Of a stretch of DNA of 64,000 bases, positions 10,547 to 19,755 are shown piece after piece; positions within the stretch are counted from its first letter, which is position 1, and the number at the start of each line of letters is the position of its first letter. Source of the stretch: Blautia sp. An81 (GTDB taxonomy: Bacteria; Bacillota; Clostridia; Lachnospirales; Lachnospiraceae). The position numbers were made by a program, and so were the translations under genes. The stretch is taken from assembly GCF_002161285.1 (NCBI RefSeq), contig NZ_NFHH01000006.1:62001-126000 (forward strand), written 5' to 3'. Below the pieces are notes generated by a model. The model had not been told where the DNA came from and made no database searches. It worked only from the letters and a program-made list of their open reading frames with translations.

Positions 10547-10948
10547 TTACCAAACAAATGCCAGAACTTCGCCGCCTACGTGGAGCTTTCTAGCTTCTTT
10601 GTCTGTGATCACACCCTGGTTGGTGGAAAGGATGGCAATTCCCAGTCCTCCTAATACTCTTGGAATTTCCTGGCTGCCGGCGTAGATACGCAGACCTGGT
10701 TTAGAAATTCTCTTCAGACCTGTGATGATCTTTTCGTTTTTATCTGCACCGTATTTTAAAGTGATACGGATTGTTTTAAAGTTTCCTTCTTCCAGAACGT
10801 CATATTTTGCGATATAACCTTCTTTTAAAAGAATATCTGCGATAGCAAGTTTCATCTTAGATGATGGAACATCTACTGTGTCATGTTTTGCAGTGTTCGC
10901 GTTACGGATTCTTGTAAGCATATCTGCGATTGGATCGCTCATTGTCAT
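10547..10948 (-). CDS. rpsH: 30S ribosomal protein S8
   Basis: 133-residue S8, which binds 16S helix 21. It starts [26 protein letters not shown] lies 8 bases before the first ATG, which favours it over the second ATG two codons later. The C-terminal [20 protein letters not shown] is typical. In E. coli S8 represses the spc operon at the rplX-rplE junction; no such site was recognised here. Confidence 0.98.
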   Translation of the reverse strand: MTMSDPIADMLTRIRNANTAKHDTVDVPSSKMKLAIADILLKEGYIAKYDVLEEGNFKTIRITLKYGADKNEKIITGLKRISKPGLRIYAGSQEIPRVLGGLGIAILSTNQGVITDKEARKLHVGGEVLAFVW

Positions 10949-11078
10949 GATAGTTTCCTCCTAATTTAGACTTTTCATGTTAATTACTATACTGTCAGAT
11001 GGCTTGCATCTGTATAGGGGTGTTGGCAACGGTTCGGCACACCACTCTCACTAAATTCAGCCTTCGCTAAAAGTTATC

Positions 11079-11140
11079 GGGGTGTCTTCCCTCAACTAAG
11101 CTCATCTCTCGCCTTCGGCTCGGCTTCGCTAAGGTTCGGG
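11079..11140. repeat. Short palindromic repeat, copy 1 (rpsH-rpsN spacer)
   Basis: 62-base unit matching 51 of 62 positions, without gaps, to the unit at 15970-16031. Its core is CGCCTTCGGC, flanked by CTCAACTAAG and GCTAAGGTTCGG, which form an imperfect palindrome. It is noncoding and would be copied into the ribosomal operon mRNA. Confidence 0.75.
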
Positions 11141-11147
11141 AAGGGCC

Positions 11148-11201
11148 TCGCACTAAGTTCAAGCTGCGCCTTTCGGCTTGCTTTCACTAAGTTGCTTTCG
11201 G
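11148..11201. repeat. Short palindromic repeat, copy 2 (divergent, tandem)
   Basis: A third, more divergent copy directly beside copy 1. It keeps the CACTAAGTTC arm, the CGCCTTTCGGC core and the TCACTAAGTT arm. A partial unit may also lie at 11041-11078 (CACTAAATTC, CTTCGCTAAA). Together these fill the 254-base rpsH-rpsN spacer. Confidence 0.55.
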
Positions 11202-11202
11202 C

Positions 11203-11388
11203 CTACCAGCTTGCTTTTTTTACTCCTGGGATCTGGCCTTTGTATGCCAGCTCACGGAAGCAGATACGGCAGATACCGTATTTTCTTAAATATGCATGTG
11301 GACGTCCACAGATACGGCAGCGGCTGTACTCTCTTGTGGAGAATTTCTGTTTACGCTGCTGTTTTACTTTCATTGCTGTTTTAGCCAT
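11203..11388 (-). CDS. rpsN: 30S ribosomal protein S14, zinc-binding type
   Basis: 61-residue type Z S14. The zinc site is Cys24, Cys27, Cys40 and Cys43 (CRIC...CRIC), which marks the short C+ form used under zinc-replete conditions. The C-terminus [17 protein letters not shown] is typical. It lies upstream of rpsH, but the pair is separated by repeats instead of the usual short gap. Confidence 0.98.
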   Translation of the reverse strand: MAKTAMKVKQQRKQKFSTREYSRCRICGRPHAYLRKYGICRICFRELAYKGQIPGVKKASW

Positions 11389-11406
11389 GAATTTTCCCTC
11401 CTATAA

Positions 11407-11946
11407 TTACTTTGCAAATGGCATGTTGAATAATGTCAATAATTCACGAGCTTCTTCGTCTGTTTTAGCAGTGGTTACGAAAATAACATCCATACCTCTT
11501 ACTTTATCGACTTTATCATATTCCACTTCAGGGAAAATCAGCTGCTCTTTGATTCCAAGGGCATAATTTCCTCTTCCGTCAAATGCGTTAGGATTTACAC
11601 CACGGAAGTCACGTACACGAGGCAGTGCCAGGTTGATGAGACGATCTGCAAACTCATACATTTTCTCGCCTCTTAATGTTACTTTACAACCAATTGGCAT
11701 ACCCTCACGGATCTTGAAGTTAGCAATGGAGTTTTTCGCTTTTGTTGTCACAGCCTTCTGGCCTGTGATCAGCTCCATATCAGCAACAGCTGCATCCAGA
11801 ACTTTTGCGTTGTCCTTTGCTTCGCCTACACCCATGTTTACAACGATCTTATCGAGTTTCGGCACTTCCATGATATTTTTATAACCAAACTTTTTGATCA
11901 TAGCATCTACGATCTCATTTTTATACATATCTTTAAGTCTGCTCAT
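11407..11946 (-). CDS. rplE: 50S ribosomal protein L5
   Basis: 179-residue L5, which binds 5S rRNA and contacts P-site tRNA. Starts [20 protein letters not shown]; the central [20 protein letters not shown] and terminal [15 protein letters not shown] are conserved. It sits between rplX and rpsN. Confidence 0.98.
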   Translation of the reverse strand: MSRLKDMYKNEIVDAMIKKFGYKNIMEVPKLDKIVVNMGVGEAKDNAKVLDAAVADMELITGQKAVTTKAKNSIANFKIREGMPIGCKVTLRGEKMYEFADRLINLALPRVRDFRGVNPNAFDGRGNYALGIKEQLIFPEVEYDKVDKVRGMDVIFVTTAKTDEEARELLTLFNMPFAK

Positions 11947-11966
11947 TTGTTGGCCTCCTCTCTCAA

Positions 11967-12272
11967 TTAATCGATCACTTTGCCTGTAGTCTTAGCCACA
12001 CGCACTTTCTTGCCATCCTCAACTTTAAAGCCGATTCTGGTAACTTTACCTTCATGCATAACCATTACGTTGGAGGCATCGATCCAAGCTTCTTTGTTTA
12101 CGATACCGCCCTGCTGATTGCTCATGGATGGTTTTGTGTGTTTTGTGACCATGTTTACGCCTTCAACCAGAACAGCGCCTTTTTTCGGATTAACAGAGAT
12201 TACTTTTCCTTCTTTGTCTTTATCTTTGCCGGCGATAACTTTAACAGTATCGCCTTTTTTAATCTTAAACAT
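11967..12272 (-). CDS. rplX: 50S ribosomal protein L24
   Basis: 101-residue L24, an early assembly protein of the large subunit. The KOW motif is at the N-terminus ([20 protein letters not shown]), followed by [14 protein letters not shown]. It is 12 bases downstream of rplN. Confidence 0.98.
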   Translation of the reverse strand: MFKIKKGDTVKVIAGKDKDKEGKVISVNPKKGAVLVEGVNMVTKHTKPSMSNQQGGIVNKEAWIDASNVMVMHEGKVTRIGFKVEDGKKVRVAKTTGKVID

Positions 12273-12284
12273 CAGGCTTACCTC

Positions 12285-12653
12285 CTATAATACTTCTGGA
12301 GCTAAGGAAACAATCTTCATAAACTGTTTCTCACGAAGCTCTCTGGCTACTGGTCCAAAAATACGGGTTCCTCTTGGTGTCTTGTCATCTTTGATGATAA
12401 CGGCTGCATTTTCATCAAATTTGATGTAAGAGCCGTCTTTACGGCGAACGCCTTTAACAGTACGAACAACAACTGCCTTTACAACGTCACCTTTTTTCAC
12501 AACACCGCCTGGTGTTGCATCTTTGACCGTAGCAACGATAACATCGCCGATATTGGCATATCTTCTAGTAGAACCGCCCATAACACGGATGCAGAGGATT
12601 TCTTTTGCACCAGTGTTGTCAGCGACTCTAAGTCTACTTTCCTGTTGAATCAT
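12285..12653 (-). CDS. rplN: 50S ribosomal protein L14
   Basis: 122-residue L14. It starts [20 protein letters not shown] and ends [20 protein letters not shown], both family hallmarks. It lies at the subunit interface next to L19. It begins the part equivalent to the spc operon; no separate promoter was recognised in the 56 bases between rpsQ and rplN. Confidence 0.98.
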   Translation of the reverse strand: MIQQESRLRVADNTGAKEILCIRVMGGSTRRYANIGDVIVATVKDATPGGVVKKGDVVKAVVVRTVKGVRRKDGSYIKFDENAAVIIKDDKTPRGTRIFGPVARELREKQFMKIVSLAPEVL

Positions 12654-12709
12654 GCTGGGATTCCTCCTTCACGAATTTCCAAACTATATTCCAATAACTG
12701 GAAGACCAA

Positions 12710-12964
12710 TTATTTCACTCTTTCTACAACTTCTACAAGTCTCCATCTCTTGTCTTTGGACAGAGGTCTTGTTTCCATAACCTTTACGGTATCACCGATG
12801 TTGCAGGTATTCTCTTCGTCATGTGCTTTTAATTTATAGGTTCTCTTTACGATCTTTTTGTAAAGAGGATGTTTTACGTGGTCTTCGATAGCAACTACAA
12901 TAGTTTTGTCCATCTTGTTGCTGACAACTTTACCAACACGTGTTTTTCTCAGATTTCTTTCCAC
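12710..12964 (-). CDS. rpsQ: 30S ribosomal protein S17
   Basis: 84-residue S17 with an OB-type fold that binds the 16S 5' domain. [20 protein letters not shown] at the N-terminus and [20 protein letters not shown] toward the end are characteristic. It follows rpmC. Confidence 0.98.
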   Translation of the reverse strand: MERNLRKTRVGKVVSNKMDKTIVVAIEDHVKHPLYKKIVKRTYKLKAHDEENTCNIGDTVKVMETRPLSKDKRWRLVEVVERVK

Positions 12965-13003
12965 GATTATGCTGCTCCTTTCTATCTAATAGGAATTTCT
13001 TCC

Positions 13004-13207
13004 TTACGCATTTGCCTTCTGAGCAATCAGAGTCTGGATTCTAGCGATGTTCTTGCGAACTTCTTTAATTCTGCTTGTGTTGTCCAGCTGATTTGTTGCA
13101 TTCTGAAATCTCAAGTTAAAGAGTTCCTTCTTAGCAGCTACTAATTCTTCCTGTAATTCTGCAGCTGATTTTGTTCTTAAATCTTCTACATAATTTTTAA
13201 TTTTCAC
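13004..13207 (-). CDS. rpmC: 50S ribosomal protein L29
   Basis: 67-residue two-helix protein at the tunnel exit. I place the start at GTG 13207 ([20 protein letters not shown]) because an AAGGCGG-type site lies a normal distance upstream; a GTG three codons earlier is too close to it. The gene overlaps the end of rplP by 11 bases. [20 protein letters not shown] is the family core. Confidence 0.94.
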   Translation of the reverse strand: MKIKNYVEDLRTKSAAELQEELVAAKKELFNLRFQNATNQLDNTSRIKEVRKNIARIQTLIAQKANA

Positions 13208-13634
13208 TGTTATCACCGCCTTCTAAGTCTGCACGAGAAACGATTTTACATTTAACTGGCAACTTGTGCATGGCAAGACGCAGAGCCTCACGAGCTGTTT
13301 CCTCAGGAACGCCTGCGATCTCAAACATTACTCTGCCTGGCTTTACAACTGCTACCCAGTATTCTAAGGCACCTTTTCCGGAACCCATACGTGTTTCTGC
13401 TGGTTTTGCTGTTACTGGTTTATCTGGGAAAATTTTAATCCATACTTTACCGCCACGTTTGATATAACGAGTCATGGCAACACGGGCAGCCTCAATCTGG
13501 TTGGATCTGATCCAGCAAGGCTCTGTTGCAACCAGACCGAATTCACCGTAGTTGATCTTATTTCCTCTTAACGCTTTTCCTCTCATGGAGCCACGGAATT
13601 GTTTACGACGTTTTACTCTTTTTGGCATTAACAT
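13197..13634 (-). CDS. rplP: 50S ribosomal protein L16
   Basis: 145-residue L16, which helps place tRNA at the A site. It begins [19 protein letters not shown], matching the MLxPKR start of the family and supporting the first ATG over the second. The central [20 protein letters not shown] is conserved. Only two bases separate it from rpsC, and its tail overlaps rpmC. Confidence 0.98.
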   Translation of the reverse strand: MLMPKRVKRRKQFRGSMRGKALRGNKINYGEFGLVATEPCWIRSNQIEAARVAMTRYIKRGGKVWIKIFPDKPVTAKPAETRMGSGKGALEYWVAVVKPGRVMFEIAGVPEETAREALRLAMHKLPVKCKIVSRADLEGGDNSEN

Positions 13635-13636
13635 AA

Positions 13637-14293
13637 TTATTTATCGCTCCCTTCCTTAGTTCCTTTTGTTGGAAGTACTTCGCCATTGTAGACCCATGTC
13701 TTAACGCCAACTTTGCCGTAAGTGGTGTCTGCTTCAGCGAAACCATAGTCGATATCTGCTCTTAAAGTCTGAAGGGGAATGGTTCCCTCGCTGTAGAACT
13801 CTGTACGAGCCATATCAGCGCCGCCCAGACGTCCGGATACGGAGGTTTTGATTCCCTTTGCGCCGGCTTTCATTGTTCTGGACATTGCAGACTTCATAGC
13901 ACGACGGAAGGAAATACGGTTCTCAAGCTGAAGAGCAATGTTCTCTGCTACCAGCTGAGCGTCTTTATCCGGTCTCTTTACTTCTTTGATGTCAACAACT
14001 AATTTTTTATCTGTAAATTTCTGTAATTCAGCTTTTACTTTCTCGATCTCTGAACCGCCTTTACCGATAACAACACCTGGTTTAGCAGTGTAAACAATAA
14101 CTTTTACTCTGTCAGATGCTCTTTCGATCTCGATTCTGGAGATACCTGCGCTGTATAATTTCTTTTTCAGAAATGTTCTGATATTATAATCTTCCACTAA
14201 GTTGTCAGCGAAATCGCCTTCAGCATACCATTTGGAATCCCAGTCTTTGATAACGCCGACTCTGAGTCCGTGTGGGTTAACCTTCTGTCCCAT
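13637..14293 (-). CDS. rpsC: 30S ribosomal protein S3
   Basis: 218-residue S3 at the mRNA entry channel. The KH type II domain is at about 40-110 ([20 protein letters not shown]), and the C-terminal domain contains [16 protein letters not shown]. Starts [20 protein letters not shown]. Confidence 0.98.
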   Translation of the reverse strand: MGQKVNPHGLRVGVIKDWDSKWYAEGDFADNLVEDYNIRTFLKKKLYSAGISRIEIERASDRVKVIVYTAKPGVVIGKGGSEIEKVKAELQKFTDKKLVVDIKEVKRPDKDAQLVAENIALQLENRISFRRAMKSAMSRTMKAGAKGIKTSVSGRLGGADMARTEFYSEGTIPLQTLRADIDYGFAEADTTYGKVGVKTWVYNGEVLPTKGTKEGSDK

Positions 14294-14304
14294 GATATTC
14301 CTCC

Positions 14305-14691
14305 TTATCTTTCATCCAATACAACTGTGATATGGCAGTTTCTCTTTAAGATTCTGTAAGCTCTGCCCTGTGCTCTCGGTTTGATTCTCTTCATTGTAGG
14401 CGCTTTGTTTGCGTAGCATTCTGCAATGTAAAGATTTTCCGGATTCATACCATTGTTGTTCTCAGCATTTGCAATAGCTGATTCCAGTAATTTTTTGATG
14501 ACGCTGGAAGCGTATCTTGGATTGTATGTTAAGATACCAAGTGCAGTCTGCACGTCTTTGCCACGGATAACATCCAGTACGTAGCAAGCTTTCTGTACGG
14601 ACATTCTTGCGTAGGATAACTTTGCAGAGGGTCTTGTATCTTTATTAGCATTTCTTGCTCTTTTAATCTGACTTCTATGTCCTTTTGCCAT
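14305..14691 (-). CDS. rplV: 50S ribosomal protein L22
   Basis: 128-residue L22, whose beta hairpin lines the exit tunnel and is a macrolide-resistance hotspot. The hairpin region [20 protein letters not shown] near the C-terminus looks unaltered. A Lys/Arg-rich N-terminal extension of about 18 residues precedes the usual start of the fold. Confidence 0.98.
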   Translation of the reverse strand: MAKGHRSQIKRARNANKDTRPSAKLSYARMSVQKACYVLDVIRGKDVQTALGILTYNPRYASSVIKKLLESAIANAENNNGMNPENLYIAECYANKAPTMKRIKPRAQGRAYRILKRNCHITVVLDER

Positions 14692-14713
14692 GATAAAAGC
14701 CTCCTTTCAAATA

Positions 14714-14995
14714 TTAACGAACACCTGATTTTTTCTCGTCTTTGCCGTGTCCTCTATAAGTTCTTGTAGCAACAAACTCACCAAGTTTGTGGCCAACCAT
14801 ATCTTCTGTAATATAAACCGGCACATGTTTTCTTCCGTCATGAACAGCGATTGTATGTCCAACGAAGGAAGGGAAAATTGTGGAACGACGTGACCAGGTT
14901 TTAATAACTGTCTTATCGCCGGCAGCATTCATAGCGTCTACTTTTTTCAGTAAGCTTTTATCTGCGAACGGTCCTTTTTTTAATGAACGAGCCAT
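14714..14995 (-). CDS. rpsS: 30S ribosomal protein S19
   Basis: 93-residue S19 of the small-subunit head. [20 protein letters not shown] and [20 protein letters not shown] are family signatures. It is 14 bases downstream of rplB and upstream of rplV. Confidence 0.98.
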   Translation of the reverse strand: MARSLKKGPFADKSLLKKVDAMNAAGDKTVIKTWSRRSTIFPSFVGHTIAVHDGRKHVPVYITEDMVGHKLGEFVATRTYRGHGKDEKKSGVR

Positions 14996-15009
14996 TGTCT
15001 TACCTCCTA

Positions 15010-15855
15010 TTATTTAGCTAATGTTTTGCCATCTCTTCTTCTTACAATTAACTTGTTAGACTGTTTGTTTTTCTTTCTTGTCTTCAAGCCAAGAGCCGGT
15101 TTGCCCCATGGAGTACATGGACCTGGGCGTCCGATACCGGTCTTACCTTCACCACCACCATGTGGATGATCGTTGGGGTTCATAACAGAACCACGAACGG
15201 TAGGTCTGATGCCCATGTGACGTTTACGTCCTGCTTTACCGATGTTGATAAGGCTGTGCTCGCCGTTTCCTACTACGCCGATAGATGCGCGGCAGTTTAA
15301 AGGAACCATTCTCATTTCGCCTGATGGAAGACGAAGTGTTGCATATTTTCCTTCTTTTGCCATTAACTGTGCTCCGTTACCAGCAGAACGAACCAGCTGT
15401 CCGCCTTTGCCCGGATACAGTTCAATGTTGTGTACCATAGTACCAACTGGGATATTTGTCAGAGGCAGGCAGTTTCCAGGTCTTACTTCAGCGTTTTCGC
15501 CGTTCATGATCTTCATGCCAACCTTTAATCCTTCTGGAGCTAAGATGTAAGCCTTCTCACCGTCTGCATATGCGATCAGAGCGATGTTGGCTGTTCTGTT
15601 CGGATCGTATTCGATAGTCTTAACTGTTGCGGGGATATCGTCTTTTCTTCTCTTGAAGTCAACGATTCTGTATTTTGTTCTGTTTCCGCCTCCGCGGTGT
15701 CTTACTGTGATTTTACCTTGATTATTACGTCCAGCATTTTTCTTTAAGGACACAACCAGAGATTTCTCTGGAGTTGAGGTTGTGATCTCGCTGAAATCAG
15801 AACCTGTCATGTGTCTTCTGGAAGGTGTATATGGGCTGTAGGTTTTAATTCCCAT
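15010..15855 (-). CDS. rplB: 50S ribosomal protein L2
   Basis: 281-residue L2, needed for subunit joining and near the peptidyl transferase centre. The start is ATG 15855 ([20 protein letters not shown]), with AAAGGAGAG 7 bases upstream; an in-frame start six codons earlier is unlikely. The conserved C-terminal segment [20 protein letters not shown] includes the functionally essential His. It follows a 178-base spacer carrying a palindromic repeat. Confidence 0.98.
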   Translation of the reverse strand: MGIKTYSPYTPSRRHMTGSDFSEITTSTPEKSLVVSLKKNAGRNNQGKITVRHRGGGNRTKYRIVDFKRRKDDIPATVKTIEYDPNRTANIALIAYADGEKAYILAPEGLKVGMKIMNGENAEVRPGNCLPLTNIPVGTMVHNIELYPGKGGQLVRSAGNGAQLMAKEGKYATLRLPSGEMRMVPLNCRASIGVVGNGEHSLINIGKAGRKRHMGIRPTVRGSVMNPNDHPHGGGEGKTGIGRPGPCTPWGKPALGLKTRKKNKQSNKLIVRRRDGKTLAK

Positions 15856-15969
15856 TACTGTCTCTCCTTTCATGTCCGCCAGTATGCAACATATCCTGGC
15901 GTTTCTTTGCCGCAGCCAAATATCGGATTATTTTTTCTTGACTGCTGTAGTTGTCATCGTAGTTTGTAG

Positions 15970-16031
15970 GGGGTATGTTCACTCAACTAAACTCGGCTGT
16001 CGCCTTCGGCTCTGCCTCGTTAAGGTTCGTG
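15970..16031. repeat. Short palindromic repeat, copy 3 (rplB-rplW spacer)
   Basis: 62-base unit aligned without gaps to 11079-11140 with 11 mismatches. It has the same CGCCTTCGGC core and CTCAACTAAA / GTTAAGGTTCG arms. It ends just before the rplW stop, within the mRNA of the S10 operon. Confidence 0.75.
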
Positions 16032-16033
16032 AA

Positions 16034-16333
16034 TTATAATCCCTCAAAAATTTCAATATCTTTGCTATCCTCTGTAAGAGTTACGATAGCTTTCTTTGTC
16101 TTAGCTGTTTTTCCGAAGGTCATTCCTCTTCTCTTTGTCTTGCCATCTAAGTTCATGGTGTTGACAGATTTTACTTTTGTTCCTTCGAACATTTTTTCAA
16201 CAGCTTCTTTGATCATGGTCTTGTTAGCCTCTGTGTGTACTAAGAAAGTATATTTCTTTTCGCCCATGGCTGCCATGCTCTTCTCTGTTACAATCGGTTT
16301 CAGGATTACATCATAATACTGTACGTTTGCCAT
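16034..16333 (-). CDS. rplW: 50S ribosomal protein L23
   Basis: 99-residue L23, the main docking site of trigger factor and SRP at the tunnel exit. [20 protein letters not shown] and the loop [19 protein letters not shown] are typical. Its ATG overlaps the rplD stop by one base (TAATG). Confidence 0.98.
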   Translation of the reverse strand: MANVQYYDVILKPIVTEKSMAAMGEKKYTFLVHTEANKTMIKEAVEKMFEGTKVKSVNTMNLDGKTKRRGMTFGKTAKTKKAIVTLTEDSKDIEIFEGL

Positions 16334-16953
16334 TATGCGTATACCTCCTCAATTGCTGCTGCAGAAGCCTTTGTCAGGATCAGAGTATTGTATTTCAGTA
16401 CATCGTATACATTGATAGTACTTGGTAATGCTGTGATCACATCCGGAATGTTTCTTGTAGATAATACTACGTTCTGATCATTGTCAGCCAGTACTACCAT
16501 TGCTTTAGAAACGTTCAGGTTATTTAAAACATTCTGCATTGCTTTTGTCTTTACTTCATCTAACTTCAGATCTTCCAGAACGATGAGCTTGTTCTCCTGT
16601 ACTCTGCTTGTAAGAACAGATTTCAGAGCAGCTCTTCTTTCTTTCTTATTCATTTTCTGAGAATAATCTCTTGGTGTTGGTGCGAATACTACACCGCCGC
16701 CTGTCCACTGTGGAGCTCTTGTTGAACCCTGTCTTGCATGACCAGTTCCTTTCTGTCTCCAAGGTTTTCTTCCGCCGCCAGATACTTCAGAACGTGTTTT
16801 TGCTTTCTGTGTACCCTGACGATTATTTGCAAGCTGGCGAACAACAGCTAAATGTACTAAGTGGTCGTTGATTTCTACACCGAACACCGCATCGTTTAAT
16901 TCCATTGTTCCAACTTCTTTGCCTTCCATATTATAAACAGATACGTTTGCCAT
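16333..16953 (-). CDS. rplD: 50S ribosomal protein L4
   Basis: 206-residue L4, with a long loop in the exit tunnel. The start is ATG 16953 ([20 protein letters not shown]), with AAAGGAGG 9 bases upstream, seven codons inside the longest ORF. The loop sequence [20 protein letters not shown] is intact. In E. coli L4 represses the S10 operon. Confidence 0.98.
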   Translation of the reverse strand: MANVSVYNMEGKEVGTMELNDAVFGVEINDHLVHLAVVRQLANNRQGTQKAKTRSEVSGGGRKPWRQKGTGHARQGSTRAPQWTGGGVVFAPTPRDYSQKMNKKERRAALKSVLTSRVQENKLIVLEDLKLDEVKTKAMQNVLNNLNVSKAMVVLADNDQNVVLSTRNIPDVITALPSTINVYDVLKYNTLILTKASAAAIEEVYA

Positions 16954-16982
16954 TTGTATGGTCCTCCTTTCCAACGAAAACT

Positions 16983-17612
16983 TTATTTGCCGGCTTTCAC
17001 TGTTTCTTTAATTGTAACTAAGGATTTCTTAGGTCCTGGAACAGCGCCTTTAACCAGAAGCAGATTATTTTCAGCATCTACTCTTACGATCTCAAGGTTC
17101 TGTACAGTCACTTTTACATGTCCCATCTGTCCTGGCATTCCTTTTCCTTTGAATACTTTGGACGGATCAGAACAAGCACCGTTAGAACCTGCATGACGAT
17201 GGTATTTAGAACCGTGAGTCATAGGTCCTCTGGACTGTCCATGTCTCTTGATAGCACCCTGGAATCCTTTACCTTTGCTGATTGCAGTAGCGTCAATCTT
17301 GTCGCCTGCAGCAAAGATGTCAGCTTTGATTTCCTGTCCCAAGGAGTATTCGCCTTCCAGCTTTAACTCTCTTACATATCTTCTGCAGGAAACTCCGGCT
17401 TTGTCAAAGTGTCCTTTCATTGGCTTGTTCACAAGGTTTTCTCTCTTGTCGCCAAAGCCAACCTGTACTGCTTCATAGCCGTCATTGTCCATGGTCTTAA
17501 CCTGTGTTACTACACAAGGACCAGCCTGCAATACAGTTACTGGAGTTAACACTCCGTCTTCGTTGAAGATTTGAGTCATTCCGACTTTAGTAGCTAAGAT
17601 TGCTTTCTTCAT
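16983..17612 (-). CDS. rplC: 50S ribosomal protein L3
   Basis: 209-residue L3, an early assembly protein reaching toward the peptidyl transferase centre. [20 protein letters not shown] and the central [20 protein letters not shown] are diagnostic. It lies 117 bases after rpsJ and 29 before rplD. Confidence 0.98.
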   Translation of the reverse strand: MKKAILATKVGMTQIFNEDGVLTPVTVLQAGPCVVTQVKTMDNDGYEAVQVGFGDKRENLVNKPMKGHFDKAGVSCRRYVRELKLEGEYSLGQEIKADIFAAGDKIDATAISKGKGFQGAIKRHGQSRGPMTHGSKYHRHAGSNGACSDPSKVFKGKGMPGQMGHVKVTVQNLEIVRVDAENNLLLVKGAVPGPKKSLVTIKETVKAGK

Positions 17613-17729
17613 TTTTTACCTCCTGTGAATCTACAGCGGATTACACTGTGTTGTGCAATCATCCTAGACAAACAGTCGATATATATTTCTATATCAACCT
17701 TGTAAGGATAATCTCTTCATCAAACAGAA

Positions 17730-18047
17730 TTATTTCTGTTTCATCTTGATATCAATGTACACACCTGCAGGCATCTCCAGTCTTGCCAGAGCGTCTACTG
17801 TTTTCTGTGTTGGTGCGATGATATCGATCAGTCTTTTATGAGTTCTCTGCTCGAACTGTTCTCTGGAATCTTTGTATTTGTGAACCGCACGCAGGATTGT
17901 TACAACCTCTTTCTTTGTAGGAAGGGGAACCGGTCCGCTAACAGTTGCTCCATTCTTCTTAACAGTTTCGATGATTTTGCCTGCAGACGCATCTACTAAC
18001 TGATGGTCGTAAGCTTTTAAAGTGATTCTCATTACTTGACTTGCCAT
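17730..18047 (-). CDS. rpsJ: 30S ribosomal protein S10
   Basis: 105-residue S10 (NusE), part of the 30S head and of transcription antitermination complexes. The start is ATG 18047 ([20 protein letters not shown]), with AAGGAGGAG 9 bases upstream; the longer ORF has 19 unlikely residues. [20 protein letters not shown] is conserved. It is the first gene of the supercluster. Confidence 0.98.
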   Translation of the reverse strand: MASQVMRITLKAYDHQLVDASAGKIIETVKKNGATVSGPVPLPTKKEVVTILRAVHKYKDSREQFEQRTHKRLIDIIAPTQKTVDALARLEMPAGVYIDIKMKQK

Positions 18048-18271
18048 AAAAAAAGTCTCCTCCTTTTCGCACTTTTTGTAGTACGACAAGCGGCGACTGT
18101 ACACATTCCCGTGTGTGTCATCTCAAATCTGCACACACTCCCACTCATTCGTGGTAAGTCTCTTGATGTTATACAGTGACTTGTCGTCAGTTTCCTAACT
18201 TGACATTCGCTCCACGGAAAACCTGCCACATAGGCAGCAACCTCGCGCTTCACAGCTATCATGTCACAGCA
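18048..18271 (-). promoter_or_regulatory. S10 operon leader, about 224 bases
   Basis: Untranslated leader between the promoter and rpsJ. It is noncoding and contains short complementary segments, for example ACACACTCCCACTCAT near AATGAGTGGGAGTGTGT-like pairing around 18120-18155. The length suggests regulation by a ribosomal protein, but no known leader family is recognised. Confidence 0.5.
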
Positions 18272-18277
18272 CTTGTT

Positions 18278-18306
18278 AGTATAATAGAAGTTTTTCCAGA
18301 TTGCAA
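18278..18306 (-). promoter_or_regulatory. Promoter of the S10-spc operon
   Basis: TTGCAA (-35, 18301-18306), 17-base spacer, TATACT (-10, 18278-18283), with an A-rich stretch upstream resembling an UP element. The predicted start is near 18271. Confidence 0.85.
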
Positions 18307-18353
18307 GCTTTTTTTCTTCTGTTTTGTATTTTTTTTGTATTTTTTCTTATACA

Positions 18354-18402
18354 TAAAAGAAAGCACCGGAAAGGAGAATTTCTCTTTCAGATGCTTTTCT
18401 TC
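18354..18402 (-). terminator. Terminator after the signal-peptidase-like gene
   Basis: Hairpin with arms AAAGCA...GAAAGAGAA and TTCTC..TTTC..TGCTTT, followed by TTTT on the minus strand. It isolates the gene upstream from the S10 promoter. Confidence 0.75.
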
Positions 18403-18440
18403 TATATATAATATATTGTTCGAAACATAAGTGGATGAAA

Positions 18441-19646
18441 TCAAAGGATGTCTGAATAATCCAGCAGTGTCACCTGATTATCTTTATCTTCTTTTACTTC
18501 CGGTGCATCTCCTGCAGCTCTTGCCTTTGCCAGGAGTTCTTCTACAGAAGGAGCATTTGGAACAGCTTCCGGATTTAGCATCCTTTCTTCCTCCTCAACC
18601 TCAGGAATCATGATTGTATCGCCTGGATCTTCAGAAGATTCCGGCTCTTCTATCTCATCCTCAGCCTCATTCTCAGACATATCCATTTCCTGAGCGTCCT
18701 CAAGTTCTGTCTCTGGCTCAGTTTCAGGAACTTCTGTTTCTACGGTTTTTGCAAAAACTTCTTCAGGGCTTTCTTCTGTCTGCTCTATTTCCTGGATATC
18801 CGGCATGACAATGGTCGCATCAGGTACCTGCTCAGGCTCACTTATCTGTGAAATTCCCATAGCTACAGAGGACATGGCCTCTTCCATTGCCTTATCAAGC
18901 TCTTCTATCTGAGAATCTCCTTCCCCGCTCTCTTCTGTCTCTGTCTCAAAAGTTTCCGGAATGTTTTCTTCCAGCTCAGCTGCTGTTTCCTCTTCCTCTT
19001 CGTCCTCCAGATAACCTTTCTTCTCCAGCTTTCTGCGGCGCTTCTCTTCTTTCTTCAGTCTTCTCCGCTCTCTCCGTGAAAGTACTTTCTCTTCATCCTC
19101 GTCGGATTCTTCCTCTTCCTGGGAGTCTTCCTCAGACTCATCTTCCTCTTCGTCCTCATCCTCTTCTTCATCTCTATCTTTTCTCCAGATTTCAGAAAGA
19201 ATGAAAAGAATAATAAGAAAGACAATTCCCAATCCTACTACAATAAGACCTTCTGTACTCTGCAGAGCTATAGCCCCATATCCAATAAATGGAACTACAA
19301 CTATCACACGTGAGATTGATTTCTGAATCGTAACGCTCTGGTCATCACTATTTTCATTATATGGATCCCTGACTCTGTAAGCTCCTGCACTGGCATCCAT
19401 ATCTGTAATCTCATAGACATAATCGCTGGAGCCTTCGCTGTAAATGATACGGTCTCCAACCTCAAGTTCCTGAGAGTTTATAGTTCTGCCGTAAGCTACA
19501 GAGCCCACAGGCAAGTTTGTATCAGTTTCTGTATTATCATTCATAACTGTATCAATGCCTGCAAAGGGCGGTACCAGCAGGGCAGCAGCTACTGCAATAG
19601 CCGCAATAACGACTAGATTCACAATTATTTTCAAAAATTTTGACAT
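18441..19646 (-). CDS. Signal-peptidase-I-like membrane protein without catalytic residues, long acidic tail
   Basis: 401 residues. A membrane segment lies at about 7-27, then an outside domain of about 90 residues, a second membrane segment at about 128-152, and a 245-residue cytoplasmic tail. The middle (LPVGSVAYG, VGDRIIYSEG, VVVPFIGYGAIAL) resembles S26B/SipW-like signal peptidases. Where the family has the Ser-Met-x-Pro nucleophile motif this protein reads ETDTN, and the usual catalytic His/Lys position (HRV) reads YEI, so it is probably inactive. The tail is rich in Glu/Asp/Ser, with one basic patch SRRERRRLKKEEKRRRKLEK, and is likely disordered. It is a single gene with its own terminator. 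Function unknown. Confidence 0.7.
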   Translation of the reverse strand: MSKFLKIIVNLVVIAAIAVAAALLVPPFAGIDTVMNDNTETDTNLPVGSVAYGRTINSQELEVGDRIIYSEGSSDYVYEITDMDASAGAYRVRDPYNENSDDQSVTIQKSISRVIVVVPFIGYGAIALQSTEGLIVVGLGIVFLIILFILSEIWRKDRDEEEDEDEEEDESEEDSQEEEESDEDEEKVLSRRERRRLKKEEKRRRKLEKKGYLEDEEEEETAAELEENIPETFETETEESGEGDSQIEELDKAMEEAMSSVAMGISQISEPEQVPDATIVMPDIQEIEQTEESPEEVFAKTVETEVPETEPETELEDAQEMDMSENEAEDEIEEPESSEDPGDTIMIPEVEEEERMLNPEAVPNAPSVEELLAKARAAGDAPEVKEDKDNQVTLLDYSDIL

Positions 19647-19755
19647 TTCTGTACTCCTTACCTTACAGCCTGGCTGCTATTTTTTGTAATTTGTTTTATC
19701 TTAACATTTTTCAGCCAAGATGTATAGAGTGAATTTTCAGTCTGCATTTTGATGG

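Noticed and set aside
18431-19204. Plus-strand ORFs rich in Leu/Pro opposite the acidic tail
   Set aside because: They mirror the Glu/Asp-rich coding strand and have no ribosome site.
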